Positions 1-11,095 are shown, numbered from the stretch's first letter. The stretch is DNA of 64,000 nt from JAJVID01 sp035714085 (GCA_035714085.1 DASTMP010000084.1:9616-73615), one strand, 5' to 3'. Notes: generated by a model not told the origin, from the letters alone. Numbers and translations are program-made.

Positions 1-60
1 GGCGTAAGCGGCAGACCCATTGGAGGCCCGCAGCGCGCATGGAACCGGATTAAGCAATAA
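1..60 (+). CDS. C-terminal tail of an unidentified gene (partial)
   Basis: An open frame runs from base 1 to a TAA at 58-60 and gives 19 residues ending AWNRIKQ. It may be the end of a gene upstream of the aldolase gene, on the same strand. It is too short to identify and could be chance. Confidence 0.25.
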   Translation, partial: GVSGRPIGGPQRAWNRIKQ

Positions 61-165
61 TCGCTCAACGCAAACAGAGCGACTTCGAGCGCGTCTGATT
101 CCGATCAATAGATCTTTCGCCGAGACTGCGCGCTGGAAGCGGCGCGTACCCAGGGGATGCCTCCA

Positions 166-846
166 ATGAAACATCGGATAGTCAAAAATATATTGCGCGC
201 CGGCGCCGAGGCGATTGAAACGCTCGGTCGCCAGGGCGTCGCCACCGTTCACGAAGCGCAAGGGCGCGCGGGGTTGATGCGCCCGTATATTCGCCCGATC
301 CATCCATTGGCGCGTATGGCGGCGTCGGCGGTCACTGTCTTGGCGCCGCCCGGCGACAATTTGATGATCCACGCCGCGATCGAAGTCTGCCAGCCGGGCG
401 ACGCGCTGGTCGTCGCCACGACCTCCGAATCGACAGACGGGATGTTCGGCGAGTTGCTGGCGACTTCGTGCCGGGCCCATGGAATCGTGGGGCTCGTGAT
501 CGACGCGGGCGTGCGCGATGTGGCCGATCTGACCGCGATGGATTTTCCGGTCTGGGCGAAAGCCGTCTCGGCACAGGGCACGGTCAAAGCCAGTCCGGGA
601 TCGGTCAACGTCGAGATCGTATGCGCGGGCGCGCTGGTTCGTCCCGGCGACGTCATCGTCGGCGATCAGGACGGCGTGGTCGTCGTCAGACGCGAGCTGG
701 CGGCGGAGGTCGCCCGTCTCGGCGCGGCGCGAATCGAGAAGGAAGAGAAGAGTCGAGAAAGATTAAAAGCGGGCGAACTTGGTGTGGATTTTTACGGGTT
801 GCGCGCTAAACTAACAGAACTAGGAATCGAATACATAGACGAATAA
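166..846 (+). CDS. ligK: 4-carboxy-4-hydroxy-2-oxoadipate aldolase (LigK/GalC/ProA type, RraA fold)
   Basis: Predicted class II aldolase that splits 4-carboxy-4-hydroxy-2-oxoadipate into pyruvate and oxaloacetate, the last step of the protocatechuate 4,5-cleavage and gallate pathways; cytoplasmic. The 226 residues match the usual ~227 of LigK. From memory of the family, GVATVHEAQGR near the start, STDGMFGELLATS, the metal/substrate loop GLVIDAGVRDVADLTAM, and GDVIVGDQDGVVVV are all LigK-like, not merely RraA-like. The ATG at 166 is chosen over the one at 157 because AGGGG at 152-156 is well placed for it. It opens a region that also holds a ring-cleavage dioxygenase and PobA, which supports the catabolic reading over the RNase-E inhibitor role of RraA. 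The exact substrate is inferred. Confidence 0.88.
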   Translation: MKHRIVKNILRAGAEAIETLGRQGVATVHEAQGRAGLMRPYIRPIHPLARMAASAVTVLAPPGDNLMIHAAIEVCQPGDALVVATTSESTDGMFGELLATSCRAHGIVGLVIDAGVRDVADLTAMDFPVWAKAVSAQGTVKASPGSVNVEIVCAGALVRPGDVIVGDQDGVVVVRRELAAEVARLGAARIEKEEKSRERLKAGELGVDFYGLRAKLTELGIEYIDE

Positions 847-1045
847 CCCATCGGACAGGCTAGAGCCGGGGGAGGGTTTTTGCTCCTTTTGCATTCTTTG
901 CTTGGATGAAAAGATGACCTGGGACTGCCAGGCCACCACCATCATCAGATTGCCTACCAGCCATTCTGGTGGAAGGCTGCTGATGTTCTTTTCTTTGGCG
1001 CGCGTTCGCTCTTGCGCGCGTCATTTATCGACAGGAGATCTTGAA

Positions 1046-4000
1046 ATGCAAAGGATCATCAGGTTCAGCTCTCTTTTCGTCTTGGCGCTTGCGCTGTCTT
1101 CAGTGACGGCTGCTCAGACGACGAGTGGCTCGATCACCGGGACCGTCACCGACCCGAACCAGGCCGCCGTTGCCAGCGCGATCGTCAAAATCACGGACGA
1201 ATCAAAAAGCTTCACTATAAGCGCCACGACCGATGGCGATGGGCGTTTCGTTTTTCCGCAAGTCCCGCCGGGCACGTATAAAATGTCGATCGAAGCCACC
1301 GGCTTCAAGAAACTCGAGCGCACCGGCATTCTGCTGGTCGCCAATGACAAGCTCACGCTCGGCGATCTAGTCCTGCAGGTAGGCGGCGCCAGCGAAACCG
1401 TCACAGTCACGGCCGAAGCCACGCTCCTCCAGGCTGAGAGCGCCGAGCGCTCCTACGCCGTGCAGGGCGAGGTCGTGCGCAACATTGCCGTCAACGGGCG
1501 CAATTTCGCGACGCTGGCCTCCATCTCTGCGGGCCTTGTCACTACAACCAACAACACCCAAGCGAACGACATTACCGACATTAGCGCCAACGGGTTGCGC
1601 ACCAGCGCCAACAACCTTCAGATCGATGGAGTGGCCACCGTGGACACCGGCAATAACGGCCAATTGGTCCAGGTCACTCTCGACGCGATCGCCGAATTCA
1701 AGGTGCTGACTTCGAACTACCAGGCGGAATACGGGCGTTCGGCCGGCGCGCAGATCAGCGCCGTGACGCGAAGTGGGACGAAGGATTTCCACGGCTCGTT
1801 CTACGTTTTCCGCCGCCACGACGGAATGAACGCCAACACCTGGATCAATAACCGCGACGGCAATCCGAAGCCGAAGCTCGACCAGCGCGACATCGGCTAC
1901 ACCATCGGCGGGCCGGTCTGGATTCCGAAGGTCTTCAATAAGAGTAAGGACAAGCTCTTCTTTTTCTTCTCTCAGGAGTATCAGCACCGGCTGACGCCGC
2001 CAGCCGGGCCGACTCGCGTGACTGTGCCGACGGCGCTCGAACGCGCCGGTGACTTCTCCCAGAGCGTTGACAACTCAGGCAAGCCGTTCCCGTATATTCG
2101 AGATTCCGCGACGGGCCTGCCTTGCACGGCTCCGACTGCTACTGCCCCTGCGGACACGCGCGGCTGCTTTCAGGACGGCGGCGTCCTCGGCAGAATTCCG
2201 CAAAGCCGCCTCTACCAAACGGGCATCAACATCCTGAAGATATATCCGATGCCGAACGCTAACGGTGTGGGGTTCAACTATGTCACGGAGGAGCCGACCA
2301 GCGCGCCGCAGCGGCAAGATCTGATCCGTATGGATTGGAATATCAGTAACAATTGGCGCGCAAACGGGAAATACCTCTTTTACAAGAATTCCCCCACCCA
2401 GCCCTATGGCTCGTTCGTGCTCGGAACCAACATGCCGGATTTCGCGACGGATTTCCCGAACAACCGCTACGGCGTGACCGGAACCGTGACTGGATCGCTC
2501 AACGCGACGACCGTTCTGGAAGCGACGTTCGGCCAGAGTCATAACTCCATTGACATCCTGCCGCACAATCCCAACTTCAATCGGAAGGCTCTCAACCTGA
2601 CCGGCATTCCATTGCTCTTTAACGATCCGGTGCAGCTCGACTTGCCGGCGCAGTTCGTCTTCAGCGGCGGCAGCAGCCGCATCGCCAACGGCCCAAACAT
2701 CGGCTCAAACAACGCGCCCTTCCACAACTTCAACACGACGCGCGACCTCGCGGGGAGCGTCTCGAAGATCTGGGGGGCGCACAACACCAAGTTCGGCATA
2801 TTCTGGCAGAACAGCTTCAAGCCGCAGAGCAGTTTCGCCAACAACAACGGCGTTTACAATTTCGTCAACGACGCCTCGAACCCCTTTGATACGGGCTTCG
2901 GCTTCGCCAATGCGGCGATCGGCGTCTACAATCAGTTCACGCAGGCCTCGGTCTACGCAGTCGGCGAGTATCGCTACAATAACGTCGAGTGGTACGCGCA
3001 GGACAACTGGAAGTTGACGAGCCGGCTGACACTCGATTACGGCATGCGGTTTTATTGGATTCAACCGCAGTTCGACGAATCTTCGCAGACCGCCAACTTC
3101 CTGCCAGATCAGTACACTGCGGCGGGCGCGCCGCGGCTCTACCGGCCCGGCAAGGACGCGAGCGGCAACCGTATAGGGATAGATCCAGTGACTGGACAGC
3201 AAGTCGCGGCGACCTACATCGGACGGATCGTGCCGGGCACCGGCAAGCTGACGACCAGCGGCGTGCCGATCAACGGCGTGTTTCAGGCCGGGAATGGAAT
3301 TTCGCAGGGTCTCTACGACAATCGCGGCGTCCAGTTCGCGCCCCGCTTCGGATTCGCCTATGACGTCCGCGGCGATCAGAAACTGGTCGTGCGCGGCGGC
3401 GCGGGCGTTTTCTACGACCGTCCGCAGGGCAACACCGTCTTCGATCTGGTGCAGAATCCGCCGACTACTCTCCAGACGACGCTCTTCTTCGGGCGGATAC
3501 AGGATGTGGGCACTGGACAGGTGCTGCTCGCGCCTCCCAGTCTGGTCGCCATCGACACCAAAGGGAAGATCCCGACGACCTACGCTTACAACCTCGGCGT
3601 GCAATACAAGCTGCCGTTCGAGTCTGTGCTCGACATCTCGTATGTCGGTACGTCGGGACAGCATCTGCTGCAGCGGCGCAGCATCAACGCTCCCGATTAC
3701 GGCGCCGCCTACCTGGCGCAGAACCAGGATCCGACTTCGACGGGGGACCCGAACATTCCGGGGTCGCGGGCGTTGCCGGTGGACTTCCTCCGGCCCTATC
3801 AGGGCTTCGGGCAGATTCAATACATCGAGCCGTCCACAAGCTCGAATTATCATTCGCTGCAGACCTCGCTCAACCGGCGCTTCAGCCGAGGGTTGCTGGT
3901 CGGCGTGAACTATGGTTGGAGCAAGGCGCTCGGCGTGGCGAGCGTCGACCTGCCGAACGTCCAAAACTTCGGCGCGCCGAACAACCTGGACAATCGCCGC

Positions 4001-4630
4001 GCCAACTATGGGCCGCTTGACTTCGACCGCCGGCACAACTTCAGCGCCAACTTCGTGTACGAACTGCCGAAGGCCACGCAGAACAAGGCGCTCGGCTACG
4101 CCCTCAACGACTGGCAGCTCTCCGGCATCTATCACTACGTGACCGGCCAGCCTTACAACCTCACCGCCAACGTCACGGGCACAGGCATTTCGGCATACAC
4201 GCTGACGGGGACGCAGAACGTCGAAAACGCGCGCATCGTCTTGCCGAAGGACCCTGGCAGCGGCCATAGCAGCGACCCATACCATATGTTCGACACGACG
4301 GCCTTCGCGTTGCCCACGCCTGGGAGCACGGGCTTCGAGTCGGGGCGCAATTTCCTCTACCGCTCGCCGATCAACGCTCTGGATCTGTCGCTGGCGAAGC
4401 GCTTCCGGTTCAAGGAGAAGGCGGAAATCCAGTTCCGCCTCGACGCGTTCAACTCGCTTAACCACACGCAGTTCAACGACGTCAATGCGACGTTCAACGG
4501 CGGCCTGGGCGCGACGACGCCGACCAACCTCGCTTCTGAGACGGTACCGGCTTCTAGGACCGGCTTCGGCGCAGTCACCGCGGTGCGTCCGCCGCGCAAT
4601 CTGCAACTCTCGGCGCGCGTTCAGTTCTGA
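1046..4630 (+). CDS. TonB-dependent receptor, Oar-like, with carboxypeptidase-regulatory domain
   Basis: Outer-membrane beta-barrel receptor of about 1194 residues. A signal peptide ending in SVTAAQ is followed by a CarboxypepD_reg-like domain (GSITGTVTDPNQAAV, then GDGRFVFPQVPPGTYKM), a plug region (NGRNFATLASISAG, LQIDGV) and a long barrel that ends in ...LQLSARVQF with the C-terminal aromatic expected for BAM insertion. The frame is open back to 902, but ATG 1046 has AGGAG just upstream and begins a clean signal peptide, so the 48-residue extension is rejected. The barrel segment ADFQ/FGFAYD and NTVFDLVQNPPTT are typical of acidobacterial Oar proteins. The substrate is unknown; its place between the aldolase and esterase genes suggests import of aromatic or plant-derived compounds. 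Confidence 0.9.
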   Translation: MQRIIRFSSLFVLALALSSVTAAQTTSGSITGTVTDPNQAAVASAIVKITDESKSFTISATTDGDGRFVFPQVPPGTYKMSIEATGFKKLERTGILLVANDKLTLGDLVLQVGGASETVTVTAEATLLQAESAERSYAVQGEVVRNIAVNGRNFATLASISAGLVTTTNNTQANDITDISANGLRTSANNLQIDGVATVDTGNNGQLVQVTLDAIAEFKVLTSNYQAEYGRSAGAQISAVTRSGTKDFHGSFYVFRRHDGMNANTWINNRDGNPKPKLDQRDIGYTIGGPVWIPKVFNKSKDKLFFFFSQEYQHRLTPPAGPTRVTVPTALERAGDFSQSVDNSGKPFPYIRDSATGLPCTAPTATAPADTRGCFQDGGVLGRIPQSRLYQTGINILKIYPMPNANGVGFNYVTEEPTSAPQRQDLIRMDWNISNNWRANGKYLFYKNSPTQPYGSFVLGTNMPDFATDFPNNRYGVTGTVTGSLNATTVLEATFGQSHNSIDILPHNPNFNRKALNLTGIPLLFNDPVQLDLPAQFVFSGGSSRIANGPNIGSNNAPFHNFNTTRDLAGSVSKIWGAHNTKFGIFWQNSFKPQSSFANNNGVYNFVNDASNPFDTGFGFANAAIGVYNQFTQASVYAVGEYRYNNVEWYAQDNWKLTSRLTLDYGMRFYWIQPQFDESSQTANFLPDQYTAAGAPRLYRPGKDASGNRIGIDPVTGQQVAATYIGRIVPGTGKLTTSGVPINGVFQAGNGISQGLYDNRGVQFAPRFGFAYDVRGDQKLVVRGGAGVFYDRPQGNTVFDLVQNPPTTLQTTLFFGRIQDVGTGQVLLAPPSLVAIDTKGKIPTTYAYNLGVQYKLPFESVLDISYVGTSGQHLLQRRSINAPDYGAAYLAQNQDPTSTGDPNIPGSRALPVDFLRPYQGFGQIQYIEPSTSSNYHSLQTSLNRRFSRGLLVGVNYGWSKALGVASVDLPNVQNFGAPNNLDNRRANYGPLDFDRRHNFSANFVYELPKATQNKALGYALNDWQLSGIYHYVTGQPYNLTANVTGTGISAYTLTGTQNVENARIVLPKDPGSGHSSDPYHMFDTTAFALPTPGSTGFESGRNFLYRSPINALDLSLAKRFRFKEKAEIQFRLDAFNSLNHTQFNDVNATFNGGLGATTPTNLASETVPASRTGFGAVTAVRPPRNLQLSARVQF

Positions 4631-4749
4631 CGCGCGCGCTTTGCCGGGCCGGGTCCGAGCGGCGTTCGAACCCGGCCCGCTACTTGTATTACGCAGAACA
4701 ACAAACCGCTTCCTCACGAAGTGATTCGAAAGGTTTGGCATCAATCGTT

Positions 4750-5853
<1,104 letters not shown>

Positions 5854-5872
5854 ATACGATGAATCAAAAAAT

Positions 5873-5966
5873 CAACGCAAAGGGACATAGGAACACGGGT
5901 TCAAAGGCGTCTTGATTTTATTTCGAGCCAATCTTTGATCCCTTGACCATTTGACCCTTTGTGTTG
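5873..5966. repeat. Imperfect inverted repeat in the esterase-dioxygenase spacer
   Basis: The arm 5873-5907 (begins CAACGCAAAGGGACATAGG) pairs with 5933-5966 (ends GACCCTTTGTGTTG) at roughly 27 of 34 positions around a 25-nt loop. It sits just upstream of the dioxygenase RBS. Member of the window-wide hairpin class. Confidence 0.6.
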
Positions 5967-5992
5967 CCCAGAAACTGATCCAAGGAGTATTC

Positions 5993-7186
5993 ATGGGAGA
6001 AATCGTAGCCGCGATGGCCACCTGCCACGCGCCGCAGTTATTCACATATCCGCCGGATGAAGACCCGGCGCAGTTAGACGCATCCATCGCCGGGATGCGT
6101 GAGTTGGGGAAGATTCTCGATGAGACGAAGCCTGATGTAATCGTCTTTATCGGCAGCGATCATCTGGAGACCTTCTCCATCGGCTGTGTGCCGACGTTTG
6201 CGATTCTCGCCGGCAGCCGGGCGATGGCCGAATTCGCCGGGAGGAGATACGACCTGCCGGTTCATCGGGAGATGGCGGAGGACTTTCTTTACAAGCTGGT
6301 CGGGGCGGACTTCGACATCGCCTTTTCCGAAGACGCCCTGCTCGGTCACACATTCGCTGTGCCGTTCGAGTTCTTGATCGCCGGGCGCGACATCCCGGTC
6401 ATCCCGATCCACATCAACGTCTATATGCCGCCGTTGCCGGGGCCAAAGCGCTGCGCCGCTCTCGGACGCAAGGTCGCGGAAATTATCGCGTCGCGACCGG
6501 AGCGCGTGGCGATCATCGCCAGCGGCGGGATGTCACACTATCCCGGAACGTGGAAGTATCCACACCCCGAATTCGATTTCGATAAATGGATGATCGCCGA
6601 ATTGGAGCGAGGGAACGCCGCCGCGCTGTTCGAACTGACCACCGAACAGCTCGACGAAGTCGGCAACACCGAGTTGTTGCCCTGGGCTCTGATGTTCGGC
6701 GCGATCGGAGACGTCCCCGGCGAGCTCATACAGTACACTCCGACGTGGCATCACGGCCACGCGATGATGCGGTTTCTGCCCGCGAGGCCGAAAGCCGCCG
6801 CGACAGAGGCGCCGCCGACGTACCATTTCAAAAATCAGGGTTTCGAGTTTTACAAGCATCCGCCCGCGTCGGCGTACAAGCTGAACAAGATGCTGTTTGA
6901 GGTGCGGACTGATTCCAATATGCGGCTTCGTCTGTTGAATAACCTCGATGAGGTTGCGGCGGAATGGGGACTGAGCGAGCAGGAGAAAGAGGCGACGCGC
7001 GCGATCGCCACTGTGGGGCAGGCGAAGAAGATCAGCGATAACGCCGCGGTGTTGATCGCGGCGGGCGCCCATCCGCTCCAGGCGCTGATGACTCTGCACG
7101 CGGTTCACGGAGAGTTCCGGAAACTTCAACGAGAGAAATTCGCCACCGAGCCACCGAGCCACAGAGAGAATGGAGAGATAAAATGA
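5993..7186 (+). CDS. Class III extradiol ring-cleavage dioxygenase, fused LigB + LigA domains
   Basis: 397 residues. Residues ~1-270 are LigB-like (catalytic beta subunit): the N-terminal MATCHAPQLF and IGSDHLETF carry candidate Fe(II)-binding histidines, and ASGGMSHYPGTW carries the likely acid/base His. Residues ~285-390 (LNKMLFEVRTDSNMRLRLL, HPLQALMTLHAVHGE) resemble LigA, the small alpha subunit. A LigB-LigA fusion is known for gallate dioxygenases (DesB/GalA), while protocatechuate 4,5-dioxygenase is normally two chains, so gallate or protocatechuate are both candidates. ATG 5993 has AAGGAG nearby and fits the domain start; the frame extends to 5951 without support. The last residues (TEPPSHRENGEIK) are encoded by a repeat arm (7142-7169). 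Its stop overlaps the next start by ATGA, so the SDR gene is translationally coupled. Confidence 0.87.
   Translation: MGEIVAAMATCHAPQLFTYPPDEDPAQLDASIAGMRELGKILDETKPDVIVFIGSDHLETFSIGCVPTFAILAGSRAMAEFAGRRYDLPVHREMAEDFLYKLVGADFDIAFSEDALLGHTFAVPFEFLIAGRDIPVIPIHINVYMPPLPGPKRCAALGRKVAEIIASRPERVAIIASGGMSHYPGTWKYPHPEFDFDKWMIAELERGNAAALFELTTEQLDEVGNTELLPWALMFGAIGDVPGELIQYTPTWHHGHAMMRFLPARPKAAATEAPPTYHFKNQGFEFYKHPPASAYKLNKMLFEVRTDSNMRLRLLNNLDEVAAEWGLSEQEKEATRAIATVGQAKKISDNAAVLIAAGAHPLQALMTLHAVHGEFRKLQREKFATEPPSHRENGEIK
7142..7169. repeat. Solo arm of the GCCACAGAG repeat family inside the dioxygenase 3' end
   Basis: GCCACCGAG occurs twice and is followed by GCCACAGAGAGA. The unit is the same as in the hairpin at 11096-11191. 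No opposite arm is nearby. It encodes ATEPPSHRE at the C-terminus of the dioxygenase. Confidence 0.6.
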
Positions 7187-7929
7187 GTCGTTTGAAAGAT
7201 CGTATCGCGGTCGTCTCGGGCGCGGCGAAAGGGCTTGGCCGCGCGGCGGCGATTCGACTGGCCGCCGAAGGCGCGAAGGTAGAAATTCTGGACATCAAGA
7301 ACGCTACCGAAGTTTGTGAAGAGATTCGCGCAGCGGGCGGCGTCGCGTATTCGTCCATCTGCGATGTGACGAATGAAGCGCAGATCGCCGAAGTCGTCGG
7401 AGGCGTCGAGCAGCGTCATGGCCACGTGGACATTCTGGTCAACAACGCCGGCGTCCTGTCTGGCCGAACGCCCTGGCATCAACTTACTTATGACGAGATC
7501 AACCGCTTCGTGCAGATCAACTACATCGGTTACTTCCTCGTCTCGAAAGCTGTCTATCCGTTGCTTAAGAAGAGCCAGTATGGGCGGGTCATCAACGTGG
7601 CTTCGCGGACATACTTTCTGGCCAATCCGGGGCAGATGGCCTACGTCGCGGCGAAGGGCGCGGTGATGGGCTTTACGCGCGTGCTGGCCAAAGAACTCGG
7701 CGACGACAACATCACGGTTAACGCCGTCGCCCCCGGAATGATCGCCACCGAAGGCACGATGACTCATTCCAACGAAGAGGCCTTCAACCGCGTCATGCAG
7801 AACCAGGCGATCAAGAAGCGAGGCAAACCGGAACATCTGGCCGCGTTGATCGCGTTTCTCGCCAGCGATGACGCCGAATTGATCACCGGACAACTGATTC
7901 TTTGCGACGGCGGCGGATACTTGCATTGA
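7183..7929 (+). CDS. SDR-family NAD(P)-dependent dehydrogenase
   Basis: 248-residue classical short-chain dehydrogenase. The cofactor loop is SGAAKGLGRAAAI (TGxxxGxG type), the structural motif is NNAGV, and the catalytic Tyr/Lys are in MAYVAAKGAV. The C-terminus (GQLILCDGGGYLH) is FabG-like. The start overlaps the stop of the dioxygenase gene (ATGA), so both belong to one transcript. By position it may oxidise the ring-cleavage semialdehyde or a diol precursor; the LigC dehydrogenase of the textbook pathway belongs to a different (Gfo/Idh-like) family, so any functional replacement is inference. Confidence 0.87.
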   Translation: MSRLKDRIAVVSGAAKGLGRAAAIRLAAEGAKVEILDIKNATEVCEEIRAAGGVAYSSICDVTNEAQIAEVVGGVEQRHGHVDILVNNAGVLSGRTPWHQLTYDEINRFVQINYIGYFLVSKAVYPLLKKSQYGRVINVASRTYFLANPGQMAYVAAKGAVMGFTRVLAKELGDDNITVNAVAPGMIATEGTMTHSNEEAFNRVMQNQAIKKRGKPEHLAALIAFLASDDAELITGQLILCDGGGYLH

Positions 7930-8011
7930 AATAATAGCGGCGACAGCCGATCTGATTTATACGTAGGGGTTATATACAGGCCTCAAATCCATCCTGAAAG
8001 GAGCATCTATT

Positions 8012-11000
8012 ATGATCAACGGGAAAGGTTTATTACTTGCGACTCTGATGGCGCTGCTTGCGAGCTCGATCGCGCTGGGACAGACCACCACCGCGACGCT
8101 CTCCGGCGTTGTCAAGGACGCATCCGGCGCTCTCGTTCCCGAGGTGAAGGTCACCGCGAGGAATGCGGCCACGGGGGCGACGCGTGACGCCAAGACCGAC
8201 AACGAAGGTCGGTACAGTCTGACCAATCTGGGACCGGGACAATATGAGGTTCGCGCCGAGCGCGCCGGGTTCAAGACGGCGGCGCAAAGCGGCGTGATCC
8301 TGACCGTCGGCGGCGCGGCGGTGTTGGACTTGACCATTCAGATCGGAGAAGTGACCGAAGTGGTCGAGGTCAAACAGGAGGAGCCGCTGATCGAGCCCAC
8401 CAAGGCGGAGGTGAGCCGCGTGGTCAATGAGCGGACCATCGAATCACTCCCGATCATCGGGCGCAATTTCGTGGACTTCGCCAAGCTTGCCAGCGGCGTC
8501 GCGCCGGGGCGCGAAAATACCGGTGGTGGCGCCTTCAAGGAGCCGGACACCGGCGTCGGCTCGGCGGCGGCGCCGCGGCTGACTTTTGGCGGCCAATCCG
8601 AACTGAGCACGCTGATCCTGGTGGACGGCGTCGATAATATCCAGACCGCCACCGGGCTGCCGCGCGTGACCCCGTCGCAGGAAGCCGTTCGGGAATTTCG
8701 CGTGCTCAACTCCACCTTCCTGGCCGAATACGGTCGGGCGCTAGGCGGCTTCGTTAATATCGTCACGAAGTCGGGCACGAATCGCTACAACGGTTCGGTC
8801 TATTACTTCGGCCTGAACGATGAGCTCAACGCTCAGCCCCTTCTGACCGGGCCTAACCCCGTGCTGCGGCAGAACCAGTACGGCGCGACGATCGGCGGGC
8901 CGCTCAGGAAAGACAAGACCTTCTTCTTCGGGAGCTATGAAGGGCAGCGCCGCGCCGAATCCAATAAGTTCTCGTCGGTCATTTTCAACAACCTCGCCGC
9001 GATCAACGCCACCAAAGCGTTCTTCGGACTGGCGCCCGAGAACACCAATGTGCTGCGCGCGAACGACTACGACGGCTTTCTCACCAAGCTCGATCACAAG
9101 CTGACCACCAACAACGACGTTTCGGTCCGCTACAACTATCTCGATTCGTTCACCAAAAACTTTCTGGGCGGCGGCGGGCGCGCATCAGCCGCTTCGTCGA
9201 CGAGGAGGAATAACAAAGTTATCGATCAGTCCCTGGTGGCGAGCGAAACCGCTCTGCTGGCAAGTAACGTGGTCAACGAGGCCCGCGTCCAATGGGCTCG
9301 CCGGAATTTCGATTACCCCTCGGTGGTCAATGAGCCAGACCTGGAGGTCTCGAACCTGCTCATCACCGGTAAAACCACCTCGGACATGGACATGTATCGC
9401 GAGTCGCGGCTGCAGTTGTCAGATAATCTGAGCGTCGTTTCCGGAGGAAATGCGTTTAAATTCGGAACGGACTTCAATCGCATTCGCGACACGACGCGGT
9501 TGGATCTCTTCTTCCCGGCGCGGGTGATCTTTACCAGCCTGCCCGCTTTTTTGGCGCCGTCACCGGCGCCGGGGATCTTCTGGTGGGGATTGGCCAACGG
9601 GACGACGACGCGCGCGGCGCTTCCGGTCCCATTCACGCAGGATGTTCCGAGCGACATAGCGTCGCTCACTACAACCCGCGTGGACCATAATTCATATGGT
9701 TTCTTTGGCCAGGATGAGTGGAAAGCGACTCCCCAGTTGACGCTCACGCTGGGCCTGCGGTACGACTTTGAAACTTACCCCGAGCTGTTTACGCCGCGCC
9801 GGGACCTGAACAATTTTCAGCCGCGCGTGGGCCTGGCATACTCCTTCAGCCCTCGCACAGTCGTGCGCGCCGGGTTCGGGATTTTCAATGACCGCCAATT
9901 CGCCAGCATCGGTCAACAGATCTCCGTCGTTCAGTTGGGCAGCGCGGGAGATCAGACTAACGCCAATGTAGTCTTCCCCGGGGTGGCGCCAGTGAGGGGA
10001 CTGTTCATTCAACCGACCGTTGTTGGCCCCCCAATCGGTCCCCCGATCGCAGCCACGTCCACCAAATGCAGTCCCACCGGCCCGACGATCACGACGATGA
10101 GCGCGGCGCAACTCGCCACATGTATTTTCACCACTACAGGCCAGGTTCCGGCTGCCCCCGTTAGCGGCGGCGTTATCAATCCCGGTTTCAGGGACAATAT
10201 GAGTGGATTGCTGCGCACTCCCTATTCCGAACAGGCCAGCCTCGAAATCTCGCGCGAGCTGGGGGGAGGTGTTGCGATCACCGTGGGCTATCTCTACGTG
10301 CATGGGGTGAAACTCCCGGCGCATACCGGATTACTCAATGGCGTGCAGACTGGCACCTTGATCAATGGAGTGGTGGTCTCAGGCGTGGTCCCGGGCGGCA
10401 AGCCCGTCTTCAATCGGGCGCTCGGTGGGCGAATATTCCCTGAACTCGGCGATTTCTACGTCACCGATGACATCGGATTCTCTATCCATCACGGCGGGAC
10501 GTTCCAGGTCGAGAAGCGGTTCTCGCGCGGTTTTAGTCTTCACGGCAGCTATACGTTCTCGAAGACCATCAACAACGCGGAATCGGTCGCCAACCTGGCC
10601 GACCTGCCAGAAGGGCCGAGCATCGGGACGGAGCGCGCCGTCTCGCGCCAGAGCGTGCCTCACCGGTTCACGCTGGCTTTTGTCAGCCAGATTCCCGAGA
10701 GAGTGGTCTTCTTGGGCAAGTTCAAGTTCAGCTCGCTGCTGACGGCTCAATCCGGCAGGCGTTTCAACATCTTCGCCGGCTCGGACGCGAATGGCGACGG
10801 CAACCCGCTCTCCGACCGTCCGAGCGATCTTGGACGGAACACGCTCATAGGGCCGGGGTTCGCCAGCTTCGACATGCGCGTCGCGCGCGAGATCCGCTTC
10901 ACCGAACGCGTCAGCGCCGAATTCAGCGGCGATTTCTTCAACCTCTTCAATCGAACCAACGTCACCGACCTGAACACTGTTTACGGAGCGACAACCATCA

Positions 11001-11092
11001 ACGCGCCCCCGAATCCGGTTCTCGGGTTCAACACGCCGCGCGACGCCTCGAATCCGTTTCAGTTTCAGTACGGCCTGAAGCTTCGATTCTGA
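8012..11092 (+). CDS. TonB-dependent receptor, Oar-like, with carboxypeptidase-regulatory domain
   Basis: 1026 residues; RBS AAGGAG upstream of ATG 8012. A signal peptide (LLLATLMALLASSIALGQ) precedes a regulatory domain (ATLSGVVKDASGALVPEV, YSLTNLGPGQYEV), a plug (ESLPIIGRNFVDFAKLASG, STLILVDGVDNIQ) and a barrel ending FQFQYGLKLRF with terminal Phe. It is shorter than the receptor at 1046 and diverged from it, so they probably bind different ligands. It lies within the aromatic region after the dioxygenase/SDR pair. Ligand unknown. Confidence 0.9.
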   Translation: MINGKGLLLATLMALLASSIALGQTTTATLSGVVKDASGALVPEVKVTARNAATGATRDAKTDNEGRYSLTNLGPGQYEVRAERAGFKTAAQSGVILTVGGAAVLDLTIQIGEVTEVVEVKQEEPLIEPTKAEVSRVVNERTIESLPIIGRNFVDFAKLASGVAPGRENTGGGAFKEPDTGVGSAAAPRLTFGGQSELSTLILVDGVDNIQTATGLPRVTPSQEAVREFRVLNSTFLAEYGRALGGFVNIVTKSGTNRYNGSVYYFGLNDELNAQPLLTGPNPVLRQNQYGATIGGPLRKDKTFFFGSYEGQRRAESNKFSSVIFNNLAAINATKAFFGLAPENTNVLRANDYDGFLTKLDHKLTTNNDVSVRYNYLDSFTKNFLGGGGRASAASSTRRNNKVIDQSLVASETALLASNVVNEARVQWARRNFDYPSVVNEPDLEVSNLLITGKTTSDMDMYRESRLQLSDNLSVVSGGNAFKFGTDFNRIRDTTRLDLFFPARVIFTSLPAFLAPSPAPGIFWWGLANGTTTRAALPVPFTQDVPSDIASLTTTRVDHNSYGFFGQDEWKATPQLTLTLGLRYDFETYPELFTPRRDLNNFQPRVGLAYSFSPRTVVRAGFGIFNDRQFASIGQQISVVQLGSAGDQTNANVVFPGVAPVRGLFIQPTVVGPPIGPPIAATSTKCSPTGPTITTMSAAQLATCIFTTTGQVPAAPVSGGVINPGFRDNMSGLLRTPYSEQASLEISRELGGGVAITVGYLYVHGVKLPAHTGLLNGVQTGTLINGVVVSGVVPGGKPVFNRALGGRIFPELGDFYVTDDIGFSIHHGGTFQVEKRFSRGFSLHGSYTFSKTINNAESVANLADLPEGPSIGTERAVSRQSVPHRFTLAFVSQIPERVVFLGKFKFSSLLTAQSGRRFNIFAGSDANGDGNPLSDRPSDLGRNTLIGPGFASFDMRVAREIRFTERVSAEFSGDFFNLFNRTNVTDLNTVYGATTINAPPNPVLGFNTPRDASNPFQFQYGLKLRF

Positions 11093-11095
11093 ATA

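Noticed and set aside
166..846. RraA regulator of RNase E
   Set aside because: Motifs and neighbours match the LigK/GalC aldolase branch of the fold.
2705..4744. 679-codon minus-strand open frame
   Set aside because: Lies antisense to the TonB receptor; composition is the Arg/Val-rich shadow of a GC-rich gene, with no motif.
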